A DNA stretch of 64,000 nt from Pararoseomonas sp. SCSIO 73927 (GTDB taxonomy: Bacteria > Pseudomonadota > Alphaproteobacteria > Acetobacterales > Acetobacteraceae): NCBI RefSeq assembly GCF_037040815.1, contig NZ_CP146232.1:248001-312000 (forward strand). The letters are read 5' to 3'. Positions 53,750 to 63,385 of the stretch are shown here, one piece after another. Positions within the stretch are counted from its first letter, which is position 1, and each line of letters starts with the position of its first letter. A program made the translations under genes and the position numbers. The notes beneath the pieces were generated by a model. It saw only the letters and a list, made by a program, of their open reading frames with translations. It had not been told where the DNA came from and did no database searches.

Positions 53750-55024
53750 ATGGACCGCATCCGTCTTCGCGGCGGCCGGCCGCTCAAGGGCACCATCCCC
53801 GTCGGTGGCGCCAAGAACGCCGCCCTGCCGCTGATGGCCGCCGCCCTCCTCACCGATGGCCCCCTGGTGCTCACCAACGCGCCGGCGCTGGACGACACCC
53901 GCACCATGGCCGGGCTGCTGGAGCAGCACGGGCTGAAGGCGGAGCACGACACCAAGGCCCGCACCATGACGCTCGCAGGGGCGGCCACCAACCTCGTCGC
54001 CCCCTACGACCTCGTGCGGAAGATGCGGGCCTCCGTCCTCGTCCTCGGCCCGCTCGTGGCCCGCTACGGGGAGGCGAAGGTCTCGCTGCCCGGCGGCTGC
54101 GCCATCGGCACGCGCCCGGTGGACCTCCACCTCAAGGGGCTGGAGCAGATGGGCGCGGGCATCGAGCTGGATGCCGGCTACATGACCGCCCGCGCCCCCG
54201 GCGGCCTGAAGGGCGCCAAGATCTACTTCCCCCAGGTCTCCGTCGGCGCCACCGAGAACCTGCTGATGGCGGCCACCCTGGCCGACGGCATGACGGAGCT
54301 GGTGAACGCGGCCCGCGAGCCGGAGATCGACGACCTCGCCCACTGCCTCGTCGCCATGGGCGCGAAGATCGAGGGCATCGGCACGGACCGGCTGCGGGTG
54401 GAGGGCGTGAAGACCCTGCACGGCGCCACCCACGCCATCGTGCCCGACCGGATCGAGGCCGGCTCCTTCGCCTGCGCCGTCGGCGTCACGGGGGGCGAGG
54501 TGCTGCTGCAGGGCGCGCGGATGGAGCATCTCGGCTCCGTCGCCCGCGTGCTGCGGGAGGCCGGGGTGGAGCTGGAGGAGGTGCCGCCTAACGGCTCGGC
54601 CGGCGGCGTGATGGTCCGCCGCACCTCCGGCCTGCGGGGCGTAGACGTGATGACGGAACCCTTCCCCGGCTTCGCGACCGACATGCAGGCCCAGTTCATG
54701 GCCGTGATGGCGGTCTCGGAGGGCGCCTCCATGATCACGGAGACGATCTTCGAGAACCGCTTCATGCACGTGCCGGAGATGAACCGCATGGGCGCCCGCA
54801 TCAACGTTCAGGGCCGCTCCGCCATCGTCCGCGGTGTCTCCCGCCTCTCCGGCGCGCCCGTGATGGCGACCGACCTGCGCGCCTCCGTCTCCCTCATCCT
54901 GGCCGGGCTAGCCGCGGGGGGCGAGACGATCGTCAACCGCGTCTATCACCTGGACCGGGGCTATGAGCGGCTGGAGGCGAAGCTGGCCGCGGTGGGCGCG
55001 GACATCGAGCGCATTCCCGGATAA
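53750..55024 (+). CDS. murA: UDP-N-acetylglucosamine 1-carboxyvinyltransferase
   Basis: 424 aa. Signature segments: [20 protein letters not shown] near the start, [17 protein letters not shown], the catalytic-Cys loop [33 protein letters not shown]-like [33 protein letters not shown]. First committed step of peptidoglycan synthesis; Cys at the 115-equivalent position is present, so it should be fosfomycin-sensitive. It begins 11 bp after dcd. Confidence 0.97.
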   Translation: MDRIRLRGGRPLKGTIPVGGAKNAALPLMAAALLTDGPLVLTNAPALDDTRTMAGLLEQHGLKAEHDTKARTMTLAGAATNLVAPYDLVRKMRASVLVLGPLVARYGEAKVSLPGGCAIGTRPVDLHLKGLEQMGAGIELDAGYMTARAPGGLKGAKIYFPQVSVGATENLLMAATLADGMTELVNAAREPEIDDLAHCLVAMGAKIEGIGTDRLRVEGVKTLHGATHAIVPDRIEAGSFACAVGVTGGEVLLQGARMEHLGSVARVLREAGVELEEVPPNGSAGGVMVRRTSGLRGVDVMTEPFPGFATDMQAQFMAVMAVSEGASMITETIFENRFMHVPEMNRMGARINVQGRSAIVRGVSRLSGAPVMATDLRASVSLILAGLAAGGETIVNRVYHLDRGYERLEAKLAAVGADIERIPG

Positions 55025-55073
55025 CTCAAGAATCCTTCATTAGGCCGCCGCGCGAGCGGTGCTAACTTCCCCC

Positions 55074-55784
55074 ATGGACCTGCCGATCACCTCCCCCTCC
55101 CTTCCCGGCCTCCGCCCCCGCGCTGCCGGGACCACCGACCTGATCCTGGCGCTCCCCAAGGGCCGCATCCTCAAGGAGGTGCAGCCCCTCCTCGCCCGCG
55201 CCGGGCTGGTCCCCGGTGGCGACTTCCACGACGAGGACAGCCGCCACCTCCGCTTCCCCACCAACCATCCCGGGCTGGACGTGGTGCGCGTGCGGCCCTT
55301 CGACGTGGCGACCTTCGTCGCCCATGGCGGGGCGCAAATCGGCGTCTGCGGCGCCGACGTGCTGATGGAGTTCGACTACCCAGAGATCTACGCCCCGCTG
55401 GACCTCGGCATCGGCCGCTGCCGCGTGAGCGTCGCCGGCCCGGCCGACGACCCGTTCATGGATGAGGCGGATCGCTGGTCCCGCGTGACGGTGGCGACCA
55501 AGTATCCCGGCATCGCCCGCCGCCACTTCGCCGCCCGCGGCGTGCAGGCAGAGGTGGTGCACCTGAACGGGGCGATGGAGCTGGCTCCCTCCCTCGGCCT
55601 CGCCCGCCTCATCGTGGACCTCGTGCAGACCGGCTCCACCCTGAAGGCCAACGGGCTGGTCGAGCGCGAGGTGATCGCCGGGGTCACCTCCCGCCTCATC
55701 GTCAACCGCACGGCGCTGAAGACGGAGCCGGAGCGGATCGGCGCCTGGCTGGCGCGCTTCCGGGAAGCCCTGACCGCATCATGA
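55074..55784 (+). CDS. hisG: ATP phosphoribosyltransferase, short form
   Basis: 236 aa from the ATG at 55074 (one at 55059 is in frame). LILALPKGRILKEVQPLL, GADVLMEFDYPEIYAPLDLGIG, VATKYPGIARRHFAARG and the PRPP loop DLVQTGSTLKANGL mark HisG. It lacks the C-terminal regulatory domain of the 300-aa long form, so by family rule it should need HisZ, not encoded here. First step of histidine synthesis; overlaps hisD by 4 bp. Confidence 0.95.
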   Translation: MDLPITSPSLPGLRPRAAGTTDLILALPKGRILKEVQPLLARAGLVPGGDFHDEDSRHLRFPTNHPGLDVVRVRPFDVATFVAHGGAQIGVCGADVLMEFDYPEIYAPLDLGIGRCRVSVAGPADDPFMDEADRWSRVTVATKYPGIARRHFAARGVQAEVVHLNGAMELAPSLGLARLIVDLVQTGSTLKANGLVEREVIAGVTSRLIVNRTALKTEPERIGAWLARFREALTAS

Positions 55785-57073
55785 AGAGACTCGACACGCG
55801 CGATCCCGGCTTCCCCGCCGATTTCGACGCGCTGCTGGACACCGCCCGCGACACCACCGCCCGGGTGGACGGGGTCGTGGCGGAGATCATCGCCCGCGTG
55901 CGCGCCGAGGGCGACGCCGCCCTGCTGGAGCTGACCGCCCGCTTCGACCGCTGGGCACCGAAGGACGCGGCCGCCCTGCGGGTGACGGCGGCGGAGATCG
56001 CGACCGCGACCGCCTCCATCGAACCCGGCCTGATGGCCGCGCTGAACACGGCCGCCACCCGGATCGAGACCTTCCACCGCGCCCAGATGCCGGCGGACGT
56101 GACCGTGCCGGACCCGGCCGGGCTGACGCTGGGCATGCGCTGGGGCGCCGTGGACGCGGCGGGGCTCTACGTGCCCGGCGGCAAGGCGGCCTACCCCTCC
56201 TCCGTGCTGATGAACGCCATTCCCGCCCGCGTGGCGGGGGTGCCGCGCGTGGCCGTGGCCGTGCCGACGCCGGACGGGGAGATCAACCCGCTGGTCCTCG
56301 CCGCCTGCGCCCGCGCGGGGGTGACGGAGGTGTGGCGTATCGGTGGCGCCCAGGCCGTGGCGGCGCTGGCCTGGGGCACAGCCAGCATCGCGCCCGTGGA
56401 CAAGATCACGGGCCCCGGCAACGCCTATGTCGCGGAGGCCAAGCGGCAGGTCTTCGGCCGGGTCGGCATCGACTCCATCGCCGGCCCTTCCGAGGTCGTG
56501 GTGCTGGCCGACGGCGCCCAGGACCCCGCGCGGGTGGCCATGGACCTGATGGCGCAGGCCGAGCACGACGAGGCGGCGCAGTCCATCCTGATCACGGACA
56601 GCCTCGAACTCGCCGATGCCGTGCCCGGCGCGGTGGAGGCGGCGCTGGCCACGCTGCCCCGCGCCGCGATCGCCGGCGAATCCTGGCGCCGCCACGGCGC
56701 GGTGGTCCTGGTGCGGGACTGGGCCGAGGGCGCGGCGCTGGTGGACCGGCTGGCGCCGGAGCATCTCCAGATCATGACGGCGGAGCCCGCCGCCCTCTTC
56801 GCCCGCATCCGCCACGCCGGTGCCGCCTTCCTCGGGCCCTGGTGCCCGGAGGCGCTGGGCGACTACGTGGCCGGGCCGAACCACGTTCTGCCCACCGGGC
56901 GCACGGCGCGCTTCGCCTCCGGCCTCTCGGTCTTCGACTTTCTCAAGCGCACCACCTGGATCGCGGCCGAGGAGCAGGGGCTGCGCGCCACCGGCCCCGC
57001 CGCCGTCGCGCTGGCCCGGGCGGAGGGGCTGGACGCGCATGCCCGCAGCATCGCGGAGCGCATCGGGCTCTGA
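55781..57073 (+). CDS. hisD: Histidinol dehydrogenase
   Basis: 430 aa, ATG overlapping the hisG stop (ATGA). NAD and zinc site motifs: LYVPGGKAAYPSSVLMNAIPA, VWRIGGAQAVAALAWGT, KITGPGNAYVAEAKRQVFG, GIDSIAGPSEVVV, AEHDEAAQSIL and AGPNHVLPTGRTARFASGLSV, the last carrying zinc-ligand His. It oxidises histidinol to histidine in two steps. Confidence 0.97.
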   Translation: MKRLDTRDPGFPADFDALLDTARDTTARVDGVVAEIIARVRAEGDAALLELTARFDRWAPKDAAALRVTAAEIATATASIEPGLMAALNTAATRIETFHRAQMPADVTVPDPAGLTLGMRWGAVDAAGLYVPGGKAAYPSSVLMNAIPARVAGVPRVAVAVPTPDGEINPLVLAACARAGVTEVWRIGGAQAVAALAWGTASIAPVDKITGPGNAYVAEAKRQVFGRVGIDSIAGPSEVVVLADGAQDPARVAMDLMAQAEHDEAAQSILITDSLELADAVPGAVEAALATLPRAAIAGESWRRHGAVVLVRDWAEGAALVDRLAPEHLQIMTAEPAALFARIRHAGAAFLGPWCPEALGDYVAGPNHVLPTGRTARFASGLSVFDFLKRTTWIAAEEQGLRATGPAAVALARAEGLDAHARSIAERIGL

Positions 57074-57338
57074 CCCCGGCGCTTCCTCGGGTGAGGCTCC
57101 CGCGCATCGTGGGGCCCTCATTCCAACGGGAGATGGTCCCTTTCCTTGACCCTGGCGGCGCGGGGCATCATGTTCCGCACGCTCAGCCCACACATTGCGC
57201 GGCCCGGATGCGGGTCCGCGCCTGTTCGCGTGCCGGGCCGGACGCGCAGCCGCGCCGCCCGATGATCCGGCGCCGCCCCAACCCATCGCGGGGCTGCGGC
57301 GCCCCCGCCCCCATGCCCCGCGACGAAAAAGGATACGC

Positions 57339-57557
57339 ATGTCGAAGGAAGACATGATCGAGTTCAGCGGCCAGGTGGTGGAGCTGCTGCCCAACGCCAT
57401 GTTCCGCGTGAAGCTGGACAACGAGCATATGGTTCTGGCCCACACCAGCGGGAAGATGCGCAAGAACCGCATCCGCGTGCTGGCCGGGGACCGCGTGAAC
57501 GTGGAGATGACGCCCTACGACCTGACGAAGGGCCGGATCACCTTCCGCTTTAAGTAA
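57339..57557 (+). CDS. infA: Translation initiation factor IF-1
   Basis: 72 aa from the ATG at 57339. OB-fold S1-like protein with [38 protein letters not shown] and [15 protein letters not shown], the universal length and sequence pattern. A 265-bp gap after hisD must contain its promoter. It is followed 11 bp later by maf. Confidence 0.97.
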   Translation: MSKEDMIEFSGQVVELLPNAMFRVKLDNEHMVLAHTSGKMRKNRIRVLAGDRVNVEMTPYDLTKGRITFRFK

Positions 57558-57568
57558 GGCCTTTCCCA

Positions 57569-58198
57569 GTGCCTTCGGATCCTCTGCCGGAAGCCGCCCT
57601 GGCGCCGGCGGGCGATGCCCCGCGCCCGCCCCTCGTCCTCGCGAGCGCCAGCCCGCGCCGCCTGGACCTTCTGGCGCGGCTGGGCATCGTGCCCGACCGC
57701 GTGGACCCGGCCGACATCGACGAGACACCCCGCAAGGCCGAGCTGCCGCGCGGCCTCGCCGGCCGCCTCTCCCGCGCGAAGGCGGAGGCCGTGGCGGCCC
57801 GCAGCCCTGGCGCGCTGGTGCTGGCCGCCGACACGGTGGTGGGGGTGGGGCGCCGTATCCTCGGCAAGCCGGAGGATGCCGCGGAGGCCCGGCGCTTCCT
57901 CGAGTTCCTCTCCGGCCGCCGCCACCGCGTGACCACGGGCGTCGCGCTCGTCACCCCCGATGGCGTGGTGCGGACGCGGCTGGTGGAGACCACCCTCGCC
58001 TTCCAGCGCCTGACGGACGCGCAGATGGAGGGCTACGTCGCCTCCGGCGAGTGGGAGGGCAAGGCGGGCGGCTACGCCATCCACCAGCGGGCGGAAGTTT
58101 TCGTGCGCTTCCTGTCCGGCAGCCATTCCAACGTGGTTGGCCTGCCGCTCTTCGAGACCGCCCAGCTGCTGCGCGGCGTGGGATGGCTGCGCCCCTGA
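57569..58198 (+). CDS. maf: Maf-family nucleotide pyrophosphatase
   Basis: 209 aa from a GTG at 57569. LVLASASPRRLDLLARLGI, LSRAKAEAVAARSPGALVLAADTVV, ILGKPEDAAEARRFLEFLSGR and the C-terminal YAIHQRAEVFVRFLSGSHSNVVGLPLF are Maf hallmarks. These enzymes hydrolyse UTP/TTP or modified nucleotides to monophosphates. Part of the infA-maf-rng-yacG order usual in alphaproteobacteria. Confidence 0.95.
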   Translation: MPSDPLPEAALAPAGDAPRPPLVLASASPRRLDLLARLGIVPDRVDPADIDETPRKAELPRGLAGRLSRAKAEAVAARSPGALVLAADTVVGVGRRILGKPEDAAEARRFLEFLSGRRHRVTTGVALVTPDGVVRTRLVETTLAFQRLTDAQMEGYVASGEWEGKAGGYAIHQRAEVFVRFLSGSHSNVVGLPLFETAQLLRGVGWLRP

Positions 58199-58213
58199 TG
58201 GCTGCGCTCCCGC

Positions 58214-59344
58214 ATGGCTGAGCCCGGCATCCTCGTCGCCACCTCCCCCGGAGAGCGCCGGGTGGCGCTGTGGCGGGACGGGCGGCTGGAGGCGGCCTTC
58301 ACCGAGCGCCCGGCCCATCCGGACGGGGTGGGCGACCTGCATCTCTGCCGCGTCACCGCCCGCGTGCCCGCCCTCTCCGGCGTCTTCGTGGCGCTGGAGG
58401 GCGGGGAGAGCGGCTTCCTGCCCGACGCCGGGGGCGGCGAACGGGTTTCGGAGGGCGACATCCTTCCCCTGCGCGTCACCCGCGCCCCGCAGGGCGGCAA
58501 GGGGCCGCGGCTCTCCGCCACCGGGCTTCCCGCGGACCTGCCCCGTAGCGGCCCGCTGCGCCTGCTGCGGCGTGGGCCGGATGCCGCGCTGCGGCTGGCC
58601 GCCGCGCATCCGGCGGCCCCTCTGATCTGCGACACCCCCTCCGAGGCCGCCCGCCTGCGCGGCGTGCTGGAGCCCGCGCGGGTGCGGCCGCAGTCCCGCC
58701 CGGCCTTCGACGAGGCGGTGGAGGCGGAGTTCGACCGCCTCGCCTCGCCCGAGGTGCCGCTGCCCGGCGGCGGGCGGCTGCTGATCCACCCCACCCCGGC
58801 GCTGACGGCGCTGGACGTGGACACCGGCGCCGCCGCGGGCCGCGATTCCGGCGCCCACCGCGCGGTGAACGCCGCCGCCCTGGCGGAAGCTGCCCGGCAG
58901 ATCCGCCTTCGCCACCTGGCCGGACCCATCCTGCTGGACCTGGCGGGCGGGACCGCGAAGTCCCGCGCCGCGCTGCTGCCGGCCCTGAAAACCGCCGCGG
59001 GCGCGGACCCGCTGCTGCGCGTGGTGGGGCTGACGGGGCTGGGGCTGATGGAGATGGTCCGCACACGGGTCCACCCGCCCCTGCACGAGGTGCTGGGCTT
59101 CCCGCGGGCGCCGCTCACTCTCGGCCTGGCCGCGCTGCGGCGCGCGGCGCGGGAGGCGGCCGCGCGCCCCGGCGCTGCCCTGGGCCTGCGGGCCCACCCC
59201 CGCGTGGTCCAGGCGTTGCGGGGTGAGCCCGGCGCGCTGGAGGCCTTCGCCTCCGCAGCGGCCCACCCCATCTCCCTTCACCCCGACCCGGCGCTGATGC
59301 CGGGTGAGGAGGCGATCGAGGAGGTGCGACCCGGTGCCGGCTAA
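58214..59344 (+). CDS. rng: Ribonuclease E/G-family protein, reduced
   Basis: 376 aa. A shortened S1-like N-terminus ([28 protein letters not shown]) precedes the RNase E/G core. Catalytic Asp pair looks kept (ILLDLAGGT and [23 protein letters not shown]). The zinc-link motif CPxCxG that follows the catalytic domain in RNase E/G is absent: [11 protein letters not shown] stands in its place. Shorter than E. coli RNase G (489 aa). The next gene, yacG, overlaps its 3' end. Confidence 0.88.
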   Translation: MAEPGILVATSPGERRVALWRDGRLEAAFTERPAHPDGVGDLHLCRVTARVPALSGVFVALEGGESGFLPDAGGGERVSEGDILPLRVTRAPQGGKGPRLSATGLPADLPRSGPLRLLRRGPDAALRLAAAHPAAPLICDTPSEAARLRGVLEPARVRPQSRPAFDEAVEAEFDRLASPEVPLPGGGRLLIHPTPALTALDVDTGAAAGRDSGAHRAVNAAALAEAARQIRLRHLAGPILLDLAGGTAKSRAALLPALKTAAGADPLLRVVGLTGLGLMEMVRTRVHPPLHEVLGFPRAPLTLGLAALRRAAREAAARPGAALGLRAHPRVVQALRGEPGALEAFASAAAHPISLHPDPALMPGEEAIEEVRPGAG

Positions 59345-59504
59345 CCCATCCCCCGCTTGCCCGATCTGCGGCCGCCCCTCCCAGCCCGCGACGCGCCCTT
59401 TCTGCTCCCCGCGCTGCCGGGCCGTGGATCTCGGGCGCTGGCTGGGGGGGACCTATGCCGTGCCGGGCGAGCCGGAGACGCCGGAAGATCGCGACGCGGA
59501 ATGA
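59334..59504 (+). CDS. yacG: DNA gyrase inhibitor YacG
   Basis: 56 aa from a GTG at 59334, inside the 3' end of rng. Four-Cys zinc-binding pattern CPICG...FCSPRC, followed by [18 protein letters not shown], which is the YacG family core. It binds zinc and inhibits GyrB. Confidence 0.9.
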   Translation: MPANPSPACPICGRPSQPATRPFCSPRCRAVDLGRWLGGTYAVPGEPETPEDRDAE

Positions 59505-59583
59505 GCGGGAATGCCCTGGACAGGGGCGGACTCATCGTCTATTCCGCGCCTCCTCGACCGGCGGCGCAAGCCGCCTTGTCTGG

Positions 59584-59659
59584 GCCCAGATAGCTCAGTT
59601 GGTAGAGCATGCGACTGAAAATCGCAGTGTCGCTGGTTCGATTCCGGCTCTGGGCACCA
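59584..59659 (+). tRNA. tRNA-Phe (anticodon GAA)
   Basis: Acceptor GCCCAGA/TCTGGGC, D-arm TAGCTCAGTTGGTAGAGCA, anticodon stem TGCGA/TCGCA with loop CTGAAAA giving GAA, T-loop GTTCGATTC, encoded CCA. No terminator-like hairpin is obvious just after it. Confidence 0.98.
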
Positions 59660-59902
59660 TTCACCTCCGGTCGATCCGCCGCTCACTGAGCCACCTGTCG
59701 GCCCTCCGTGGCGGGGCATGCTCGTGGCCGGGCGCGCTCGTGGCTGGACAAGCACTCCACCCTGCGCCGCCCGACAGTGGCGCGAAGCCGCGCCGGTCCG
59801 GTGCCGAGCGCCGGCCGTCCCGGTGTCTCATACTCCGATGACCGCGTTTGACCTGCCGGAGCCTCTGTCGCAGGACTGCGGAAGACCGGGGAGAAGAACG
59901 CC

Positions 59903-61276
59903 ATGGAAAACCCGCTCCTGCGGCTGGCCGGCCACGCGGCCGGCTGGCGCGGCCGCCCGATCGAGGCCGGGGTGGAGGCGCATGCCCGCCGCGCCCTGCT
60001 CGACTGGTTCGCCTCCCTCCTGCCCGGCTGCACCCAGCCACCCGCGACGCTGCTGGCCGAGGCGCTCGCAGCGGAAGGCGCCGCCGGCCGCGCGGTGAGC
60101 TACGTGGACGGCACGATGGTGCCGCTGCGCCACGCGGCCCTGGTGAACGGCACCGCCGGCCACCTGGTGGAGTTCGACGACATCTACCGCGACGCCGGCT
60201 ACCACCCGGCCTGCCCCACTATCCCGGCGGCGCTGGCGGCGGCGCAGGTGCACCGCGCCTCCATGGCGGAGCTGCTGCGGGCGATCATCGCGGGCTACGA
60301 GGTCGGTTGCCGGATCGGCATGGCCGTGCAGCCCAGCCACTACCGGTACTGGCACACCACGGCCACGGTCGGGACCTTCGGGGCCGCCGCCGCCGTCTCG
60401 GTCCTGCTCGGCCTGGACGAGGAGCGGACGGCGCACGCCCTGGCCACCGCCGCCACCATGGCCGCCGGCCTGCAGGGGGCGATCCAGGGCGAGGGGATGA
60501 GCAAGCCGCTCCACGCCGGACACGCGGCCGAGGCCGGCGCCCTGGCCGCCATGGCGGCCGCCCGCGGGATGACCGGCACGCTGGAGGTGCTGCACGCCCC
60601 CACCGGCTTCGCCGCCGCCACCAGCGAGAGCACCGGCCGCTGGGAGGCGGCGCTGGAGGGGCTGGGCGGGCCGCCGGCCATCACCCGCATCACCTTCAAG
60701 AACCATGGCTGCTGCGGCCACATCTTCCCGGCGCTGGACGCCGTGCAGGCCCTGCGGGACGAGCACGGCTTCGGCCCCGGCGACGTCGCTGCCGTGCGCG
60801 TGGCCGGCTACACCCAGACCAAGACCCTGTGCGACCGGCCGGACCCGCGCACGGTGGCCGATGCGCGCTTCTCCGTGCAGTACTGCGTCTCCGCCCTGCT
60901 GCACCTCGGCGGCGTGCGGCTGGCGGCCTTCGCGCCGGAGAGTATGGCAGACCCGGCGATCCGGGCCGACATGGCGAAGGTGACCGTGGCGATCGATCCG
61001 GACATGGCGGACGCCTATCCCCGGCGGCGGAGCGCGCGCGTCGCGGTCACCTTGCGGGACGGCACGGTGCTGGAACGCTATCAGCCGACCCGAAAGGGCG
61101 ACCCGGACGCGCCGCTCAGCGATGCGGAGCTGACCGCGAAGTTCCGCGAGCTCGCCGGCCCGGCCATCGGGGACGCGGCGGCGGCGCGGCTGGAGCGGGC
61201 GTTGCTGCAGGGCGATGCGCTTCCAGGGCCGGTTCCGCTGGCGACGGGCGGCCTGCCCGAGCGTCGGGCGGGCTGA
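59903..61276 (+). CDS. MmgE/PrpD-family protein
   Basis: 457 aa from the ATG at 59903 with GGGGAGAAG upstream. Family features: the N-terminal EAHARRALLDWFASLLPG, GTAGHLVEFDDIY, HPACPTIPAALAAAQ, GYEVGCRIGMAVQPSHY, HTTATVGTFGAAAAVSVLLGLD, AGLQGAIQGEGMSKPLHAGHAAEAG and the C-terminal FSVQYCVSALL. PrpD is 2-methylcitrate dehydratase; family members also act on cis-aconitate or related tricarboxylates. No prpB/prpC is adjacent, so the substrate is open. Confidence 0.9.
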   Translation: MENPLLRLAGHAAGWRGRPIEAGVEAHARRALLDWFASLLPGCTQPPATLLAEALAAEGAAGRAVSYVDGTMVPLRHAALVNGTAGHLVEFDDIYRDAGYHPACPTIPAALAAAQVHRASMAELLRAIIAGYEVGCRIGMAVQPSHYRYWHTTATVGTFGAAAAVSVLLGLDEERTAHALATAATMAAGLQGAIQGEGMSKPLHAGHAAEAGALAAMAAARGMTGTLEVLHAPTGFAAATSESTGRWEAALEGLGGPPAITRITFKNHGCCGHIFPALDAVQALRDEHGFGPGDVAAVRVAGYTQTKTLCDRPDPRTVADARFSVQYCVSALLHLGGVRLAAFAPESMADPAIRADMAKVTVAIDPDMADAYPRRRSARVAVTLRDGTVLERYQPTRKGDPDAPLSDAELTAKFRELAGPAIGDAAAARLERALLQGDALPGPVPLATGGLPERRAG

Positions 61277-61309
61277 GGCCCCGGCGCGGCGCGCGCTGCC
61301 GGGCCCGGT

Positions 61310-63382
61310 TCAGAACCCGTCCCCGCCCAGGCGGATCACGGCGTCCACGGCGAGGACGCCGCGCCCTTCCTCCAGCACCATCAGCGGGTTGATCTCGCAC
61401 TCCGCGACGTCGCCGCGCCCGGCGAGGCCGGAGAGGGCGACGATGGCGTCGGCCAGCGCCCGCATGTCGCCGCGCGGCCGGCCGCGATACCCTTCCAGCG
61501 CGCGCAAGGCCCGCACCTCCGCGATCATCTCCCGCGCGCCCTCATGGTCCACCGGCGCCAGGCGCACGCTGCGGTCGCGGAGGATCTCCGTCAGCACGCC
61601 GCCGGCGGCGAGGAGGACCACCGGCCCCACCTGCGGGTCGCGGCGATAGCCCAGCAGCACCTCGCCGAGCGGCCGCGTCATCGCCTGCACCAGCACCCGG
61701 TCCGCACCGAGCGCCGGGCGGTGCGCGGCGACGCTCCGCACGATCCGGGCGGCCGCCTCCGCCAGCGCGTCGTCGGACCCGACGCCTAGCACGACGCCGC
61801 CGATGTCCGACTTGTGGAGGATGTCGGGGTGCAGGACCTTCACCGCGACGGGATAAGGGAAGGGCAGCTCTTCCCGCCCCGCCCCGTCGGCCGGCAGCGC
61901 CACGCAGGGCGCGTGCGGCACGCCGAGTCCGGCCAGGATCTCGTAGGCCTCGGCCTCGTCCAGCATCCGCCCCTCGCCACCCGTCCGAGCGGGCGCGGGG
62001 ACCGCCGGCCGGGGCTGGCGCCGGGCGAAGGCGGCGGCGATCGCGTCGGCGCAGGCCTCCGGCGTGCGGAAGGCGGGCACGCCGGCCTCGGCCAGCATGG
62101 CAAGGGCCTGCGGCGCCTCCGGCACGCAGAAGGAGGCGAGGTGCGCCCGGTCCTTCGCGGCCTCCACCACCGGCTGCACCGCCAGTTCCGGCTGGAAGCG
62201 CGAGGAGGAGCCGGCGACGGCCACGACCAGGTCGTATTCCGGCGCGGCGAGCAGCGCGTCCAGCGCCGGCCCCATCACCTCCGGCCGCACCCCGGCCAGC
62301 GTGAGGTCGAGGATGCGGCCATGGCCGGGGTCGATGCCGGCCGCCGTCAGCCGCGCGCGCGTGGCCTCGCCCGGCGCCTCCACCGAGATTCCGCGCACGC
62401 CCAGCCCGTCCACCACCATGGCCGCGCCGCCGCCCGTGGTCGTCACCACGCCCACCACGGGGCGGCGCGCGCCCGGCCCGCGGATGGGGATGCGGCGCAG
62501 GAGGGCGGGGGCTTCCAGCAGGCCTTCCAGCGTATCGACGCGCGCGATCCCGCAATCCCGCAGGAAGGCGTCCGCCACGTCGTCCTCACCGGCGAGGGCA
62601 CCCGTGTGGGAGACGGCGAGCTCCGCCGCCTCCGCGCTGCGGCCGAGCTTGTAGGCGACCACGGGCTTGCCGCGCCCCGCCGCGCCCCGCGCGAAGTCCC
62701 GCAGGGCGCCCGCGCCCCGGAGCGTCTCGAGGAAGAGGAGGTAGGAGGTGACCTTCGGGTCGTCGAGCGTGGCCGCGAGAATGGAGCCGAGGTCGAGATC
62801 GACTTCCGCCCCCACGGAGACGAGCCCCGCGAAGCCGAGCCCGCGCCCCCGCCCGCGGGAGAGGATGGCGCCGATCATGCTGCCGCTCTGGGACGCGACG
62901 AAGGCGCCGCCGACCGGCAGGTCGGGCTCCGCGAAGGCGGCGTTGGCGGTCAGCACCATGCGGTGGTGCAGGTTCACCAGGCCGATGCTGTTGGGCCCGA
63001 GCAGGCGCGTGCCCGTGCCGCGCAGGCTCTCTCGCAGCGCCTCCTCCCGCGCCGCGCCCTCCGGTCCGGCTTCCGAGAAGCCGCCGGCCAGCACCGTCAC
63101 GGCGGGGATGCCCAGGCGGGCGCACTCCGCGACCGCCGCCATGGCGCCCTCGGTCGGCAGCAGGACAAAGGCGTGGTCGGGGCACTCGGGCAGGGCCGAG
63201 AGGGTGGGGAAGGCCCGCTCGCCCATCACAGTCCCGCGCCGGGCGACGGGATAGACCGCGCCGCCGAAGCCGCCCGCGCGCAGGAAGCGGAGCGGGCGGG
63301 AGGCGGTCTTCGTCACGTCGTCCGAGGCGCCGACGACGGCGATGCTGCGCGGCGAGAGCAGGGCGGCGGGGGCGGCGCGCAC
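61310..63382 (-). CDS. Acetate/acyl-CoA ligase (ADP-forming) family protein
   Basis: 690 aa from a GTG at 63382. CoA-binding domain at the start (SPRSIAVVGASDDVTKTASRPLRFL), central ligase domains with ASQSGSMIGAILSRGRG and the conserved SHTGALAGEDDV (phospho-His loop), and a C-terminal ATP-grasp domain (about 470-690: FPYPVAVKVLHPDILHKSDIGGVVLGV, EINPLMVLEEGRGVLAVDA). These enzymes interconvert acyl-CoA plus ADP/Pi with acid plus ATP. It follows the acyl-CoA dehydrogenase gene by 3 bp, so the pair likely degrades an organic acid. Confidence 0.93.
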   Translation of the reverse strand: MRAAPAALLSPRSIAVVGASDDVTKTASRPLRFLRAGGFGGAVYPVARRGTVMGERAFPTLSALPECPDHAFVLLPTEGAMAAVAECARLGIPAVTVLAGGFSEAGPEGAAREEALRESLRGTGTRLLGPNSIGLVNLHHRMVLTANAAFAEPDLPVGGAFVASQSGSMIGAILSRGRGRGLGFAGLVSVGAEVDLDLGSILAATLDDPKVTSYLLFLETLRGAGALRDFARGAAGRGKPVVAYKLGRSAEAAELAVSHTGALAGEDDVADAFLRDCGIARVDTLEGLLEAPALLRRIPIRGPGARRPVVGVVTTTGGGAAMVVDGLGVRGISVEAPGEATRARLTAAGIDPGHGRILDLTLAGVRPEVMGPALDALLAAPEYDLVVAVAGSSSRFQPELAVQPVVEAAKDRAHLASFCVPEAPQALAMLAEAGVPAFRTPEACADAIAAAFARRQPRPAVPAPARTGGEGRMLDEAEAYEILAGLGVPHAPCVALPADGAGREELPFPYPVAVKVLHPDILHKSDIGGVVLGVGSDDALAEAAARIVRSVAAHRPALGADRVLVQAMTRPLGEVLLGYRRDPQVGPVVLLAAGGVLTEILRDRSVRLAPVDHEGAREMIAEVRALRALEGYRGRPRGDMRALADAIVALSGLAGRGDVAECEINPLMVLEEGRGVLAVDAVIRLGGDGF

Positions 63383-63385
63383 GGC

